This document shows, one piece after another, positions 1-8,923 of a DNA stretch of 64,000 nucleotides (position 1 is the first letter of the stretch; every line of letters begins with the position of its first letter). A program made the position numbers and the translations under genes. A model generated the notes under the pieces. The model saw only the letters and a list, made by a program, of their open reading frames with translations, was not told the DNA's origin and ran no database searches. Location: contig NZ_JQLG01000004.1 of NCBI RefSeq assembly GCF_000744115.1, positions 434,001 through 498,000 of the forward strand. The letters run 5' to 3'. Source of the DNA: Carnobacterium alterfunditum DSM 5972 (lineage in GTDB: Bacteria; Bacillota; Bacilli; Lactobacillales; Carnobacteriaceae).

Positions 1-1784
1 CTGACGCAGGAAAAATTGTTAAAGGAAAACAAGTTAGCATTGGCTATTTAGCTCAAAATACTGGTTTGACTTCTGAAAGAACCATTTGGGATGAAATGTT
101 AACCGTTTTTGAATCGGTCATTCAACTTGAAAGAGACTTGCATACTATTGAAAAACAGCTTGGAGACCCGGAGCTGCTTTCTAATGAAGAGTTATACCAT
201 GCAACCTTAAACCGCTATGACCATATCCAAAATCGTTTTCGTGAGGAAAACGGCTTTGGGTATCAAGCTGAGATCCGTTCTGTTTTACATGGTTTTCGTT
301 TTTATGAAGCCGATTATACTAAACATATCAGTCAACTTTCCGGTGGTCAAAAAACGCGATTGGCTTTAGCAAAATTACTATTAGAAAAAAAAGACTTATT
401 GATTTTAGATGAGCCTACTAACCATTTGGATATCGAAACATTGAGTTGGCTCGAGAGCTACCTACAATCTTATGATGGCGCATTACTGATCGTTTCCCAT
501 GACCGTTATTTTCTAGACAAGGTCGTAAATGAAGTTTATGAGATCAGCCGTAAAAAAATCTCCCATTATAAAGGAAACTATTCAAAATATTTGGATTTAA
601 AGGCTGCACAACTGGAACAAGAATGGAAAGAATTCGAAAAGCAGCAAGGCGAAATAGCCAAGTTAGAAGATTTCGTCAGCCGTAATTTAGTGCGTGCTTC
701 AACAACTAAACGTGCCCAAAGCAGACGCAAACAGTTAGAAAAAATAGACCGTATCGGGAAACCTCAAGGAGACGAAAAATCAGCCCATTTTTCTTTTAAA
801 GCAGAAAAAGAGAGCGGTAATGCTGTTTTGACCTTATCTAACGGCGCAATCGGTTATGACGATACTATTTTATCTAGCCCTGTTAATTTAGATGTTCGAA
901 AATATGACTCTATTGCATTAGTCGGACCAAATGGGATCGGAAAATCTACATTATTGAAGTCACTTATTGGACAACTTCCATTGATCCAAGGTGAGAAGCA
1001 CATTGGTACAAATGTCTTACTGGGTTATTATGATCAAGAACAATCTGATTTAAATTCAACAAAATCGGTTTTAGCAGAACTTTGGGACGATCATTCAACT
1101 ACTCCTGAAAAAGATATTCGTTCTATTTTAGGCAGTTTCTTATTTTCAGGCGAAGACGTAGAAAAAGCTGTTTCTTCGTTGAGTGGTGGAGAAAAAGCGC
1201 GCCTAGCTTTAGCTAAACTAGCAATGAATAAGGATAATTTTCTCGTTTTAGATGAGCCTACGAATCATTTGGATATTGATAGTAAAGAAGTTTTAGAAAA
1301 TGCCTTGATCGATTTTGATGGGACGCTGTTATTTGTTTCTCATGACCGTTACTTCATTAATCGAATCGCGACAACTGTCGTTGAGCTCTCTGAAAATGGC
1401 AGTACTCTTTATTTAGGTGATTATGACTATTATCTTGAAAAGAAAGCTGAACAAGAAGAGCTTCGTTTATTGGCTGAAGCTGAGACCGTTAAAAAGTCTA
1501 AAGTTGAATTGCCTCCAACGATTAAAGCAAACCGAGAAACCAACAAAGCTGAACAAAAAATGCTTCGTCAGTTAACACGTCGTATTGAATCGATCGAATC
1601 GGAAATGGAGGTTCTTGAGACTGCCATTACGAACTATGAAACCCAATTAATCGATCCAGAGATATTTGGAGACCATCTGCGTGTGCAAGAACTGAACGAA
1701 GAGATGACGATTGCTCAAGAAAAACTCGATAATTTAGTGAATGAGTGGGAAGAAAAAAGCTTGAAATTAGAAGAATTACAATAA
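1..1784 (+). CDS. ABC-F family ATP-binding protein, 5'-truncated by the window edge
   Basis: This is the 3' part of a duplicated-ATPase ABC-F protein of the YdiF/Uup type, a soluble ribosome-associated ATPase rather than a transporter subunit. The frame is open from the first full codon at position 3, upstream of an internal TTG at 66, so the start codon and first Walker A lie outside the window. About 593 residues are visible. The first domain shows the LSGGQKTRLAL signature and Walker B ILDEPTNHLD. A charged linker follows, then the second Walker A GPNGIGKST, second signature SLSGGEKARLAL, second LDEPTNHLD and a C-terminal coiled coil rich in Glu/Lys. Family members are about 640 residues, so roughly 50 residues are missing. 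Family assignment is firm; the exact subfamily is inferred. Confidence 0.9.
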   Translation, partial: DAGKIVKGKQVSIGYLAQNTGLTSERTIWDEMLTVFESVIQLERDLHTIEKQLGDPELLSNEELYHATLNRYDHIQNRFREENGFGYQAEIRSVLHGFRFYEADYTKHISQLSGGQKTRLALAKLLLEKKDLLILDEPTNHLDIETLSWLESYLQSYDGALLIVSHDRYFLDKVVNEVYEISRKKISHYKGNYSKYLDLKAAQLEQEWKEFEKQQGEIAKLEDFVSRNLVRASTTKRAQSRRKQLEKIDRIGKPQGDEKSAHFSFKAEKESGNAVLTLSNGAIGYDDTILSSPVNLDVRKYDSIALVGPNGIGKSTLLKSLIGQLPLIQGEKHIGTNVLLGYYDQEQSDLNSTKSVLAELWDDHSTTPEKDIRSILGSFLFSGEDVEKAVSSLSGGEKARLALAKLAMNKDNFLVLDEPTNHLDIDSKEVLENALIDFDGTLLFVSHDRYFINRIATTVVELSENGSTLYLGDYDYYLEKKAEQEELRLLAEAETVKKSKVELPPTIKANRETNKAEQKMLRQLTRRIESIESEMEVLETAITNYETQLIDPEIFGDHLRVQELNEEMTIAQEKLDNLVNEWEEKSLKLEELQ

Positions 1785-1788
1785 TTTT

Positions 1789-1837
1789 AAAAACAAAAAG
1801 GAAATTGGATCATTATCCCAATTTCCTTTTTGTTTTT
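1789..1837. terminator. Bidirectional intrinsic terminator between the ABC-F gene and tsaD
   Basis: A perfect 20-bp inverted repeat (arms 1789-1808 and 1818-1837) has A-rich and T-rich ends, so it can terminate both converging transcripts. The right arm reaches into the tsaD stop codon. Confidence 0.85.
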
Positions 1838-2855
1838 AATTAAATGTTAGACCAGGCTTAGCATTCAATGCATAATCTGTGAATTGATTTTTTTGATACT
1901 GGATGGATGCAGCTGCTCCAATCATAGCTGCATTATCCCCGCAAAACGCTAAAGGTGGAATAACTAATTCCACATCTGGCAATTCTTCAGCCATTACTTT
2001 CGTTAGAGTATCACGCAAACCTTTATTTGCAGCTACTCCCCCAGCTAAAAGCAACTGTTTCACTTTGAATTCTTTAGCCGCTCTAAGCGTTTTTGAAACT
2101 AAAACTTCAATGACACTTGCTTGAAAACTAGTTGCTAAGTTGATGTCATTTAACGGTTCTCCCTTTTGGTTGGCGTTATGAACCGTATTGATAAAAGAAC
2201 TTTTTAGTCCGCTAAAACTAAAATCATAATTATCTTCTTTCATCATAGCTCTTGGAAAATGATATGTATCTTCTCCAAGTTGAGCCATCTCATCAATTTT
2301 CTTCCCGCCAGGATAAGCTAAACCTAATACTCGTCCGATTTTATCGTAGGCTTCTCCTGCTGCATCGTCTCTTGTTTCTCCAATGATCGTGTAATCTCCA
2401 TCTTCTTTCATATAAACTAATTCAGTATGCCCTCCACTAACAACAAGCGCTATCAGTGGGAAAACAAGCGGTTTGATCAAACGATTAGCATAAATGTGTC
2501 CTGCCATGTGATCAACAGCGATCAATGGCAATTGGTGAGCATAAGCAACAGCTTTAGCTGCATTAACACCAATTAAAAGAGCTCCCACTAAGCCTGGTCC
2601 TTGTGTAACGGCTACTGCTGAAAGTTCTTTATAACTAACGCTCGCTTCAGTCATAGCCTCCTCAATGCATTGGGTGATTTGTTCAACATGATGACGACTG
2701 GCTATCTCAGGTACTACACCGCCAAAACGCATATGGCTCTTTATTTGTGATGCAACAATATTTGAATGAACGGTCGTCCCATCTTCAACCACGGCAACGC
2801 TGGTTTCATCACAACTAGATTCAACAGCTAAAATTAAATTTCTTTTTATAGACAT
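1836..2855 (-). CDS. tsaD: tRNA N6-adenosine threonylcarbamoyltransferase TsaD
   Basis: TsaD transfers the threonylcarbamoyl group from threonylcarbamoyl-AMP to A37 of ANN-decoding tRNAs, in the cytoplasm, with TsaB and TsaE. The 339-residue protein has the usual length and the ASKHA fold. It opens with [13 protein letters not shown], carries the metal-binding HMAGH pair (His116 and His120), [11 protein letters not shown], and near the C-terminus the [11 protein letters not shown] and CGDNAAMIG motifs. It is the last gene of the tsaB-GNAT-GNAT-tsaD operon and starts 29 bases after the preceding gene. Nothing is unusual. Confidence is very high. Confidence 0.97.
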   Translation of the reverse strand: MSIKRNLILAVESSCDETSVAVVEDGTTVHSNIVASQIKSHMRFGGVVPEIASRHHVEQITQCIEEAMTEASVSYKELSAVAVTQGPGLVGALLIGVNAAKAVAYAHQLPLIAVDHMAGHIYANRLIKPLVFPLIALVVSGGHTELVYMKEDGDYTIIGETRDDAAGEAYDKIGRVLGLAYPGGKKIDEMAQLGEDTYHFPRAMMKEDNYDFSFSGLKSSFINTVHNANQKGEPLNDINLATSFQASVIEVLVSKTLRAAKEFKVKQLLLAGGVAANKGLRDTLTKVMAEELPDVELVIPPLAFCGDNAAMIGAAASIQYQKNQFTDYALNAKPGLTFN

Positions 2856-2884
2856 ACTTTCACTCTTTCTTTAATAGACTCTTT

Positions 2885-3373
2885 TTACATACTTAATTGC
2901 ATGATCAAGGCATTTTCTATTGGATCATGGTAATAATTTTTACGAACGGCAATCGTTTTAAAACCTGCTTTTTCATAGACGGTAATTGCAGGCTTATTCT
3001 GCTCTCGCACTTCTAAAAAGATCATTTTAACTTCTTTGTCTTTTAAAAATGCTATAAATGACTGTAAAAACAATTGACCGATCCCTTGGTTATTAAATGC
3101 CTTCAGAATGCCAAATGTTGTTATTTCTACTTCATCAAAAAGCTGTGTATACCCTATAAACCCAACTTTTTTTCCTTGTTGTAGAACGATCCCGTATTCA
3201 CTGTAGGTTTCTGTTAATTCACTCTTATACGTTTCAACAGGCCAAGGACTTCCCTTTGGGTAACTATTCTCAGCCAATTGAAACAATTCATGTTCGGTTA
3301 ATCGTGTACTTTGATTGAACAAAAAAATAGCTTTTTCATTTTTATACTGCTCGTTCGTTAGTTGATCTGTCAT
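2885..3373 (-). CDS. GNAT acetyltransferase, RimI-like, second copy in the tsa operon
   Basis: A 162-residue GNAT N-acetyltransferase that would use acetyl-CoA to modify an amine, classically the N-terminus of ribosomal protein S18 for RimI. The core is FGILKAFNNQGIGQLFLQSF (acetyl-CoA loop NNQGIG), then FLEVREQNKPAITVYEKAGF, the hallmark RimI segment. Its start overlaps the end of the preceding GNAT gene by four bases (ATGA), indicating translational coupling. Two rimI-like genes between tsaB and tsaD is a known arrangement in lactic acid bacteria. Which of the two is the true RimI cannot be told from sequence alone. Confidence 0.85.
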   Translation of the reverse strand: MTDQLTNEQYKNEKAIFLFNQSTRLTEHELFQLAENSYPKGSPWPVETYKSELTETYSEYGIVLQQGKKVGFIGYTQLFDEVEITTFGILKAFNNQGIGQLFLQSFIAFLKDKEVKMIFLEVREQNKPAITVYEKAGFKTIAVRKNYYHDPIENALIMQLSM

Positions 3374-3945
3374 AAGAATTTACTCATTTCCAGTGCATCT
3401 TCTAAATCACCGGTATAGTAGTCTTTTTTTATCTTTTCTTTTTGAAACCCTAGCCTGTCATATAGGCGTTGGGCCTTCTCATTTGAGATACGAACCTCTA
3501 AACTAATTTTTTGCATGCCTTCATGTTGAGAAATTTTTTGCAATTCTGTGATCAAGAAAGTAGCGACACCTCGCTCTTGGCAGTTTGGAATGACAGCTAT
3601 ATTTGTGATATGTGTTTCTTCTTCGACTAACCAGGCACCAATAAACCCGATAGCCTTATTAGACTCTCGAACGATCAAATAAATAGCTCGAGTGTTATTT
3701 TTTATTTCATCTTCTAACGCTTTTTTGTTCCAAGGCGTTTTACCATTGTAGCAAAGTGATTCGATCTTTAGAATATCTGCAATATCTGATACTGTGCCGA
3801 TCGATGCCTTCAAAAAGGAACCATCACTTAATTGAATGGTTTCTCTTTCTAATCTTGATCGTTTAGCTAAGTTTTTGCTAAACTCAGGTTGACTAAGTAA
3901 ATCAATTTCTTCATTTCTAAACCACTGCTTAAATTTTTTCAACAT
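3370..3945 (-). CDS. rimI: Ribosomal-protein-S18-alanine N-acetyltransferase-like GNAT (RimI)
   Basis: A 191-residue GNAT enzyme with about 45 extra N-terminal residues before the catalytic domain, compared with roughly 150 residues for typical RimI. Visible motifs are IAVIPNCQERGVATFLI (acetyl-CoA binding, Q-E-R-G-V-A), ISLEVRISNEKAQRLYDRLGF, and YYTGDLEDALEMSKFL at the C-terminus, which is typical of RimI. It overlaps the tsaB end by 17 bases and the next GNAT gene by 4. The context with tsaB and tsaD supports a translation-related role. I prefer this copy over its neighbour for rimI because of the C-terminal motif, but this is a judgement. Confidence 0.75.
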   Translation of the reverse strand: MLKKFKQWFRNEEIDLLSQPEFSKNLAKRSRLERETIQLSDGSFLKASIGTVSDIADILKIESLCYNGKTPWNKKALEDEIKNNTRAIYLIVRESNKAIGFIGAWLVEEETHITNIAVIPNCQERGVATFLITELQKISQHEGMQKISLEVRISNEKAQRLYDRLGFQKEKIKKDYYTGDLEDALEMSKFL

Positions 3946-4651
3946 AAGCTTCCTCCAGTTGATCTGGGTGTTCTTTACGCCAATTCTCCTCCGCTTCTGC
4001 TAATTTCAAATAATCAGGAGTAAACGTGTGAGCATCGACAGGCTCTTCCTTTAGGCCTAACAAACCTAATACACTAGCTTTTGGAAGGTGATCCTTTAAT
4101 GGAGCTTCATACACCCGGTTCATTAGATAACGTTCAAATGTGTCTTTATATAAGAAACGATCTTCTCCAATCAATTCGAATGTTCCTTCTTTATTGCTTA
4201 AATATTCAGCCCATTGTTCTGCTGAAATATGTTTGTCTGCTTCTATTTGAATCAATTCTCCATTTTGCCATTGATACAAACCAGTATAAATATTTTTACG
4301 GCGGGCATCAAATAAAGGCACCAAATAATGTGGTGAAGCTTCGCAATTCCCAGCTAACATTTTCAAACTAGAGATTCCTACTAGTTCGATCCCAAGCGTC
4401 CAAGCTAACGTTTTGGCGATCGTTACACCAATTCGTAACCCTGTATATGATCCAGGTCCTTTAGCCACTACTATCCGATCTAGCTCACTGGGTTGCCATT
4501 TAACATCTTTCATTAATTCATCAATCGCAGGCATTAAGCGCTCGCTATGATTGCGTTTGATATTTGTTGTGATTTCCCCTATAACTTTTTCTTGATCTAA
4601 TACTGCAATACTCATTGCTTGATTAGATGTATCTATTGCCAATACCTTCAT
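3929..4651 (-). CDS. tsaB: tRNA threonylcarbamoyladenosine biosynthesis protein TsaB
   Basis: TsaB is the non-catalytic ASKHA partner that dimerises with TsaD in t6A37 synthesis. At 240 residues it has normal length. It begins MKVLAIDTSNQAMSIAV, followed by NHSERLMPAIDELM and VAKGPGSYTGLRIGVTIAKTLA, all TsaB hallmarks; the zinc-type histidine pair of TsaD is absent, as expected. It is the first gene of the operon, with AAAGGAG upstream of the ATG. The lower conservation of the C-terminal half is normal for this family. Confidence 0.95.
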   Translation of the reverse strand: MKVLAIDTSNQAMSIAVLDQEKVIGEITTNIKRNHSERLMPAIDELMKDVKWQPSELDRIVVAKGPGSYTGLRIGVTIAKTLAWTLGIELVGISSLKMLAGNCEASPHYLVPLFDARRKNIYTGLYQWQNGELIQIEADKHISAEQWAEYLSNKEGTFELIGEDRFLYKDTFERYLMNRVYEAPLKDHLPKASVLGLLGLKEEPVDAHTFTPDYLKLAEAEENWRKEHPDQLEEAYVEKI

Positions 4652-4696
4652 GAAACGGCTCCTTTTTTTATACGACTAGTCCTTTATAATAATTTT

Positions 4697-4705
4697 ATTT
4701 TAGCA
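4697..4705 (-). promoter_or_regulatory. Candidate extended -10 promoter of the tsaB operon
   Basis: On the minus strand the sequence reads TGCTAAAAT, an extended -10, about 45 bases before the tsaB start. No convincing -35 is present, which is compatible with an extended -10 promoter. Confidence 0.4.
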
Positions 4706-4906
4706 CATATTTCGCAAAAACTTAAATCTCTAATTTTCAACTAGTATTTTGAAAGCGTATTAGTTGATTTTCCGTTTTTAAAAAGTTATGCTTCACCTGT
4801 AAGATAATTTCTATTTAATTTCCAAATACTAAATCGTTCTGATGAACTATTTGTAATAGATACACTTATTTCCATAAAAATTTTAGCATTACAGGAGGAA
4901 TTGAAC

Positions 4907-5104
4907 ATGGAAAAAAATGATGGCATGAAAGATAAAATTAAAGGTATGAAAGATAAGGTTTTTGGTAAAGCTAAAGATTCTTATGGCGATGCTACAAACG
5001 ATCGCAGCAAACAAGCTGAAGGTAAAGCTCAAAAAGCTAAAGGCGAAGTTGAAAAAAAGGTCGGCGAAGCAAAACACGACTTTGATGACAAGAACGACAA
5101 ATAA
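4907..5104 (+). CDS. CsbD family small stress-response protein
   Basis: A 65-residue, very hydrophilic protein rich in Lys, Ala, Asp and Gly, with repeated KDKIKGMKDK / GKAKDSYGDATNDRSKQAEG / KAQKAKGEVEKKVGEAK segments. This matches the CsbD family, abundant cytoplasmic proteins induced by general stress in Firmicutes, of unknown biochemical role. The ATG at 4907 is preferred over the in-frame TTG at 4901 because AGGAGG at 4893-4898 is correctly spaced only from the ATG. The gene stands alone with its own terminator. Regulation by sigma B is known in Bacillus but is not shown here. Confidence 0.88.
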   Translation: MEKNDGMKDKIKGMKDKVFGKAKDSYGDATNDRSKQAEGKAQKAKGEVEKKVGEAKHDFDDKNDK

Positions 5105-5124
5105 TTATTAATTCTGTTTCCCCC

Positions 5125-5155
5125 AAAGGGTACTGCTAACGTGGTATCCTTTTTT
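5125..5155 (+). terminator. Intrinsic terminator of the csbD-like gene
   Basis: A nine-base stem (5125-5133 with 5144-5152, one G-U pair) runs directly into a T tract. Confidence 0.75.
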
Positions 5156-5192
5156 AACTTAGCTACTTTAATTTCATTAGGGAGGTTCTAGC

Positions 5193-5942
5193 ATGGCTAA
5201 AATTTTGATTACTGGAGCTGTAGGAAGGATCGGCAGAGTGTTAACGACTCATTTAAAAAAAGAACATCAATTAACCTTAGTTGATATTGCTTTTTCTGAT
5301 CCTGATAAAGAACTTGTAAAAGGTACCGTAACAAAAAAATTGGATTTATCTGTTTTAGAAAATTGGAAAGATCTATTGAATGGGATTGAATACGTCATCC
5401 ATTTAGCTGGCGATCCTAGTCCCGATGCAAAATTTTATGACAGTCTTTTAGATTTGAATTATAAAATTCCGCATAACCTTTATCTGGAAGCTTCAAAAAA
5501 TAATTCCATCAAACGCATTATTTTTGCTAGTTCGATCCACGCTGTCGATGCTTATCCACAAAATGTGCAAGTTGCTACAACTGATCCGGTCCGGCCCGCA
5601 GATCTCTACGGTGTATCTAAAGTTTACTTAGAAGGGTTAGCCAGTCATTACGCTTTTACAACTGGATTAGAATCGATTGGTATTCGAATTGGTGCCTTTA
5701 GAGATGATGATATTCCTGCAAAAGATGACCCTGGAGCAATGTCAGATTACTTGTCGAGCAGAGATATGTGCCATCTCGTTGACTGTTGTTTAAGAGCAAC
5801 CTTGAAACAACCTTTCTTACTAGTCAATGGTGTTTCAAATAACACTTTTCCGCGTTTAGATATCGATCAAGCTAGAGTAGACATTGGCTATCAACCTAAA
5901 GATGACGGCTTTAAAATGTACGGGTATTTTAAGCAAGATTAA
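5193..5942 (+). CDS. NAD-dependent epimerase/dehydratase, uronate dehydrogenase-like
   Basis: A 249-residue short-chain Rossmann oxidoreductase of the extended SDR/epimerase type. It has the dinucleotide-binding motif GAVGRIG at residues 8-14, Asp31 after the second strand (favouring NAD over NADP), FASS at 111-114, and the catalytic pair YGVSK with Tyr139 and Lys143. The VRPADLYGVSKVYLEGLA stretch and the modest length resemble bacterial uronate dehydrogenases, which oxidise hexuronates to aldarolactones. The substrate is not proven, and no hexuronate genes are adjacent. The start has a good GGGAGG site. A monocistronic unit is likely. Confidence 0.7.
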   Translation: MAKILITGAVGRIGRVLTTHLKKEHQLTLVDIAFSDPDKELVKGTVTKKLDLSVLENWKDLLNGIEYVIHLAGDPSPDAKFYDSLLDLNYKIPHNLYLEASKNNSIKRIIFASSIHAVDAYPQNVQVATTDPVRPADLYGVSKVYLEGLASHYAFTTGLESIGIRIGAFRDDDIPAKDDPGAMSDYLSSRDMCHLVDCCLRATLKQPFLLVNGVSNNTFPRLDIDQARVDIGYQPKDDGFKMYGYFKQD

Positions 5943-6137
5943 TATTTCTCGGTAAAGGAAAAGATTTCATTCTCCTTTAAAGAAAACGATTGTTTAACCA
6001 ATTTAGTCACCCTTCCCTCAAACAAAGCGTGATTGCTAAAGCTCTGTCATTGACATCGAACCCTTTTCACGGCTACAAATACCCCCCATTCCTACAGAAA
6101 TTCTAAATAAGCGAGTAGACTGAACTATTTTTGGTAT

Positions 6138-6175
6138 AAAAAACAGGTGTGGATGAATTTATTTATCCACACCTG
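6138..6175 (-). terminator. Intrinsic terminator after the YtvI-like gene
   Basis: A perfect 11-bp stem (6144-6154 with 6165-6175) is followed by a T tract when read on the minus strand. Confidence 0.75.
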
Positions 6176-6212
6176 ACATTATACAATTAAAGAAAAAAAG
6201 TCATTTTCTTTT

Positions 6213-6704
6213 TTAGTTTTTCGGATTACTCGAATCACTTTCTCGGATCATTTTCACCTCATAAATAGCCTTTATAACAATGGCTGCCGCTGCTCCTACT
6301 AGTGCTCCTATAGGTCCAAAAATCAGCATGCATACAGCAGTTGAGATAAATGTATAAAGCGGACTTACACCGATTTCTCTTCCTGTAACAAACGGTTCAG
6401 CGATTTGGCGAATCACAGTAATGATGATATAAACTAAACCTAATTGCCAAGCAATCGTTGTATTCCCAATCAAGAAGTGGATAAGTGCCCACGGAATCAT
6501 GATGATCCCACTTCCTACTATAGGAATGATGTCTACCACAGCAATTCCTAATGCTTTTATTCCCCAATAATCAACCCCTATAATGAAAAAGCCGATACAT
6601 AGCAAAACAAATGTCAATGCAGCTAATTTTAATTCTGCTTTAAAATATCCTTTGATCCCCTTTATCGATTTAACCAGTATTTCATTTAAATCATTCATTG
6701 CCAT
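6213..6704 (-). CDS. Short AI-2E/YtvI-family membrane protein
   Basis: A 163-residue integral membrane protein with about four hydrophobic segments. The DIIPIVGSGIIMIPWALIHFL stretch and the following ITVIRQIAEPFVTGREIGVSPL correspond to the conserved C-terminal half of AI-2E/YtvI transporters, where this P-x-x-G-x-G motif and the EP-x-x-x-G motif are signatures. Full members have about 350 residues, so this protein covers only the second half. Its start (GGGGAAT upstream) and reading frame look intact, and I see no upstream remnant of the missing half. It may be a genuine short form or a truncated gene. The transported compound is unknown. Confidence 0.6.
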   Translation of the reverse strand: MAMNDLNEILVKSIKGIKGYFKAELKLAALTFVLLCIGFFIIGVDYWGIKALGIAVVDIIPIVGSGIIMIPWALIHFLIGNTTIAWQLGLVYIIITVIRQIAEPFVTGREIGVSPLYTFISTAVCMLIFGPIGALVGAAAAIVIKAIYEVKMIRESDSSNPKN

Positions 6705-6787
6705 TCCCCTTTTTCTATTTAATTCGTTTATTGTACAAGAAATCTAAGACTTTGCCATCCAACTTGAGAAGTATTTTATACATCAGC

Positions 6788-6843
6788 AAAAAATCACCTT
6801 GACCAATACAGTTTTCTACTGCTTTGATCAAGATGATTTTTTT
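6788..6843. terminator. Probable terminator downstream of the purine permease
   Basis: An imperfect long stem (6788-6804 with 6826-6843, two mismatches) is flanked by A6 and T7 tracts and lies about 65 bases after the permease stop on the minus strand. Confidence 0.5.
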
Positions 6844-6908
6844 ATATCTGACTGTTTATTTTATACCAAGTTCTAGAGGCAAAGCCGAATCACTTCATCA
6901 TACTTCGT

Positions 6909-8369
6909 TTAAATGAAGGCCATGATCAAGAAATTCAAAACAAACAATCCAGTTGAGACCCATAAAACCGGGTGGATGTCTTTTGCTTTCCCTTTAGCCA
7001 CTTTAACAATAACATAGAAAATGAATCCAGCAGCAATACCATATGAGATACTATAAGATAATCCCATAAAAATTGAAGCAAAAAATGCTGGAATAGCTTC
7101 TTCTAAATTATCCCAATTGATTTCTAAGAATGATGACATCATCATTACACCAACTAGTATCAATGAGGCAGAGGTTGCTTGAGTTGGTACTAGTGCTACA
7201 AGTGGTGAAAATAAGCTTGTCAATAAGAATAATACAGCTACCACTACACTTGTTAAACCTGTTCTTCCACCAGCTGCAATACCAGCTGCACTTTCAACAT
7301 AAGTCGTTGTATTAGATGTTCCAAAAAGAGCTCCTGCAGAAGTTGCAATCGCATCTGCAAATAATGCTTTGTCCATTTTTGTTTTGAATCCTGTACTGTT
7401 GTCTAGTGCTAGTTCATCTTCTGCAGTAAATATTCCTGTTTTGCGACCAGTCCCAATAAAAGTTCCAATCGTATCAAATATATCAGACAAACTAAAAGCA
7501 AAAATCGTCATGATGACTAACGGTAAGCGAGCTGCATCAGTGAATAATGAAATCATTCCCTCATTACCGAAAGCAGCACCAAACGTTGTTCCTAATTCAG
7601 AAAAAGCATTTCCTAATGAATTAGCGGGGTTAGATACGACTGATACATCAACAACGCCCATTGGGATTCCAATAATTGTTGTAAGGATGATCCCAATCAA
7701 AATAGCTCCTTTAACATTTTTCACTAGTAAGATCATCGTAATGATCAAACCTATCAACGCTAATAAAGATCCGGGATTTGTAAAGTTAACTAAGGCAGGA
7801 ACAATTCCTCCACCCGTTACAATACTTGAGATACCCTCAGAGTAAGAACCTGCTGCATCAAAAGGCGTATTATTAATAGTCTCGATGTTCCCAGGTTCAG
7901 AAGTAAACTGAAGAAAACCTGCATTTTTAATTCCAATATAAGCAACAAAGACACCGATTCCGGCACTAATAGCATGTTGTAGACTTTCTGGAATGGAATG
8001 AATGATCAATTTACGTACCTTTGTTACTGTAATCAGAATATTAACTATTCCACAGATAAAGACCATTGCTAGTGCTTCTTGCCATGAAAAACCTAAAGCA
8101 AAAACAACTGTATACGTAAAGAAGGCATTTAGGCCCATGCCGGGAGCTTGTGCATAGGGTACATTTGCAAATAACCCCATCACCAACGTACCAATAACAG
8201 CAGCTATTATGGTAGATAAGAAAACAGCCTGTGTAGGCATACCAGTTAGAGATAAAATTGCCGGATTAACAAAAATAATATAAGACATTGCGAAGAAAGT
8301 TGTCAGCCCTGCCATAATTTCAGTGTTTACTGTCGTTCCATTTTCTTTCAGCTTAAAAAATTTCTCCAT
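6909..8369 (-). CDS. pbuG: NCS2/AzgA-type guanine/hypoxanthine permease (PbuG-like)
   Basis: A 486-residue, roughly 12-14-helix purine permease of the plasma membrane. The N-terminus has the AzgA/PbuG pattern EIMAGLTTFFAMSYIIFVNPAIL, then PGMGLNAFFTYTVV, and SDIFDTIGTFIGTGRKTG followed by ALFADAIATSAGALFGTSNTTTYVESAAGIAAGGRTGLTS, all signatures of this family. Imported guanine or hypoxanthine feeds purine salvage. The 5' leader carries a guanine-type purine riboswitch, which strongly supports a purine substrate. B. subtilis PbuG and PbuO are the nearest named relatives; choosing between them is not possible here. Confidence 0.9.
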   Translation of the reverse strand: MEKFFKLKENGTTVNTEIMAGLTTFFAMSYIIFVNPAILSLTGMPTQAVFLSTIIAAVIGTLVMGLFANVPYAQAPGMGLNAFFTYTVVFALGFSWQEALAMVFICGIVNILITVTKVRKLIIHSIPESLQHAISAGIGVFVAYIGIKNAGFLQFTSEPGNIETINNTPFDAAGSYSEGISSIVTGGGIVPALVNFTNPGSLLALIGLIITMILLVKNVKGAILIGIILTTIIGIPMGVVDVSVVSNPANSLGNAFSELGTTFGAAFGNEGMISLFTDAARLPLVIMTIFAFSLSDIFDTIGTFIGTGRKTGIFTAEDELALDNSTGFKTKMDKALFADAIATSAGALFGTSNTTTYVESAAGIAAGGRTGLTSVVVAVLFLLTSLFSPLVALVPTQATSASLILVGVMMMSSFLEINWDNLEEAIPAFFASIFMGLSYSISYGIAAGFIFYVIVKVAKGKAKDIHPVLWVSTGLFVLNFLIMAFI

Positions 8370-8520
8370 TTTACTATTTCCCCACTTTTTTTATATTACA
8401 AAGTGAACCTAATTATTTAAGTTAATGAGTTTTAGTTTTTCTACCTAACCGCTAGTTAAAAATATAAATACAAAAATTGAAAATAAAAAATCGCAGTTAT
8501 TCCAATGTGTCTAATGAATC

Positions 8521-8550
8521 TCTAAATAAACCAAAACGAGTTTATTTAGA
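8521..8550 (-). promoter_or_regulatory. Expression-platform hairpin of the purine riboswitch
   Basis: A perfect 11-bp stem (8521-8531 with 8540-8550) lies immediately 3' of the aptamer. It overlaps the 3' strand of aptamer helix P1 by six bases (8545-8550), so hairpin and full P1 are mutually exclusive. There is no T tract after it on the minus strand; the nearest T6 is some 30 bases further on. Confidence 0.6.
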
Positions 8551-8624
8551 ACCAATAGTCTGAACATTTACGGTGTCCGGTAGAAACTTAAAGCCCATAT
8601 CGCTTAATTATATTCGGTTCTAAA
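8545..8624 (-). ncRNA. Purine riboswitch aptamer, guanine type
   Basis: On the minus strand the leader contains all conserved blocks of the purine aptamer in order: P1 (TTTAGAACC at 8616-8624 with GGTTCTAAA at 8545-8553), ATATAAT, GATATGG in loop 2, GTTTCTACC, CCGTAAA in loop 3, then ACTAT. The specificity position is C in ACTAT, which selects guanine or hypoxanthine rather than adenine. It lies 175 bases upstream of the PbuG-like permease, a normal target. Confidence 0.93.
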
Positions 8625-8636
8625 CATTGCAAGTTA

Positions 8637-8665
8637 ATTATAAAAGATATTTTTTTGAAAATCAA
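8637..8665 (-). promoter_or_regulatory. Promoter of the riboswitch-permease transcript
   Basis: Minus-strand TTGATT and TATAAT are separated by exactly 17 bases and end about 13 bases before aptamer helix P1. Confidence 0.8.
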
Positions 8666-8923
8666 CAAAAATAAGAATATTATATTAAATTAATCACTTT
8701 ATAGTTCGTGTTTCCTTTCAAAAAAGCAGATATATCTAGCAATATTGAATAGTTGATCAGTATTTACTCTTATTTGTTTTTAATTATTAACCGCTCTCTT
8801 TTTAGGCGATCTTCATTTTAACTATAAAAACAAATTATCTTTCACTCCCACTAAAGACGTTTCTTTTTTTATTTTCACTTGTATACGCTACAATAGATTC
8901 AGATTGCAAAGGAGGGATCAACA

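Noticed and set aside
7369-7845. 158-codon plus-strand frame
   Set aside because: Antisense shadow of the purine permease, low-complexity and without a ribosome site.
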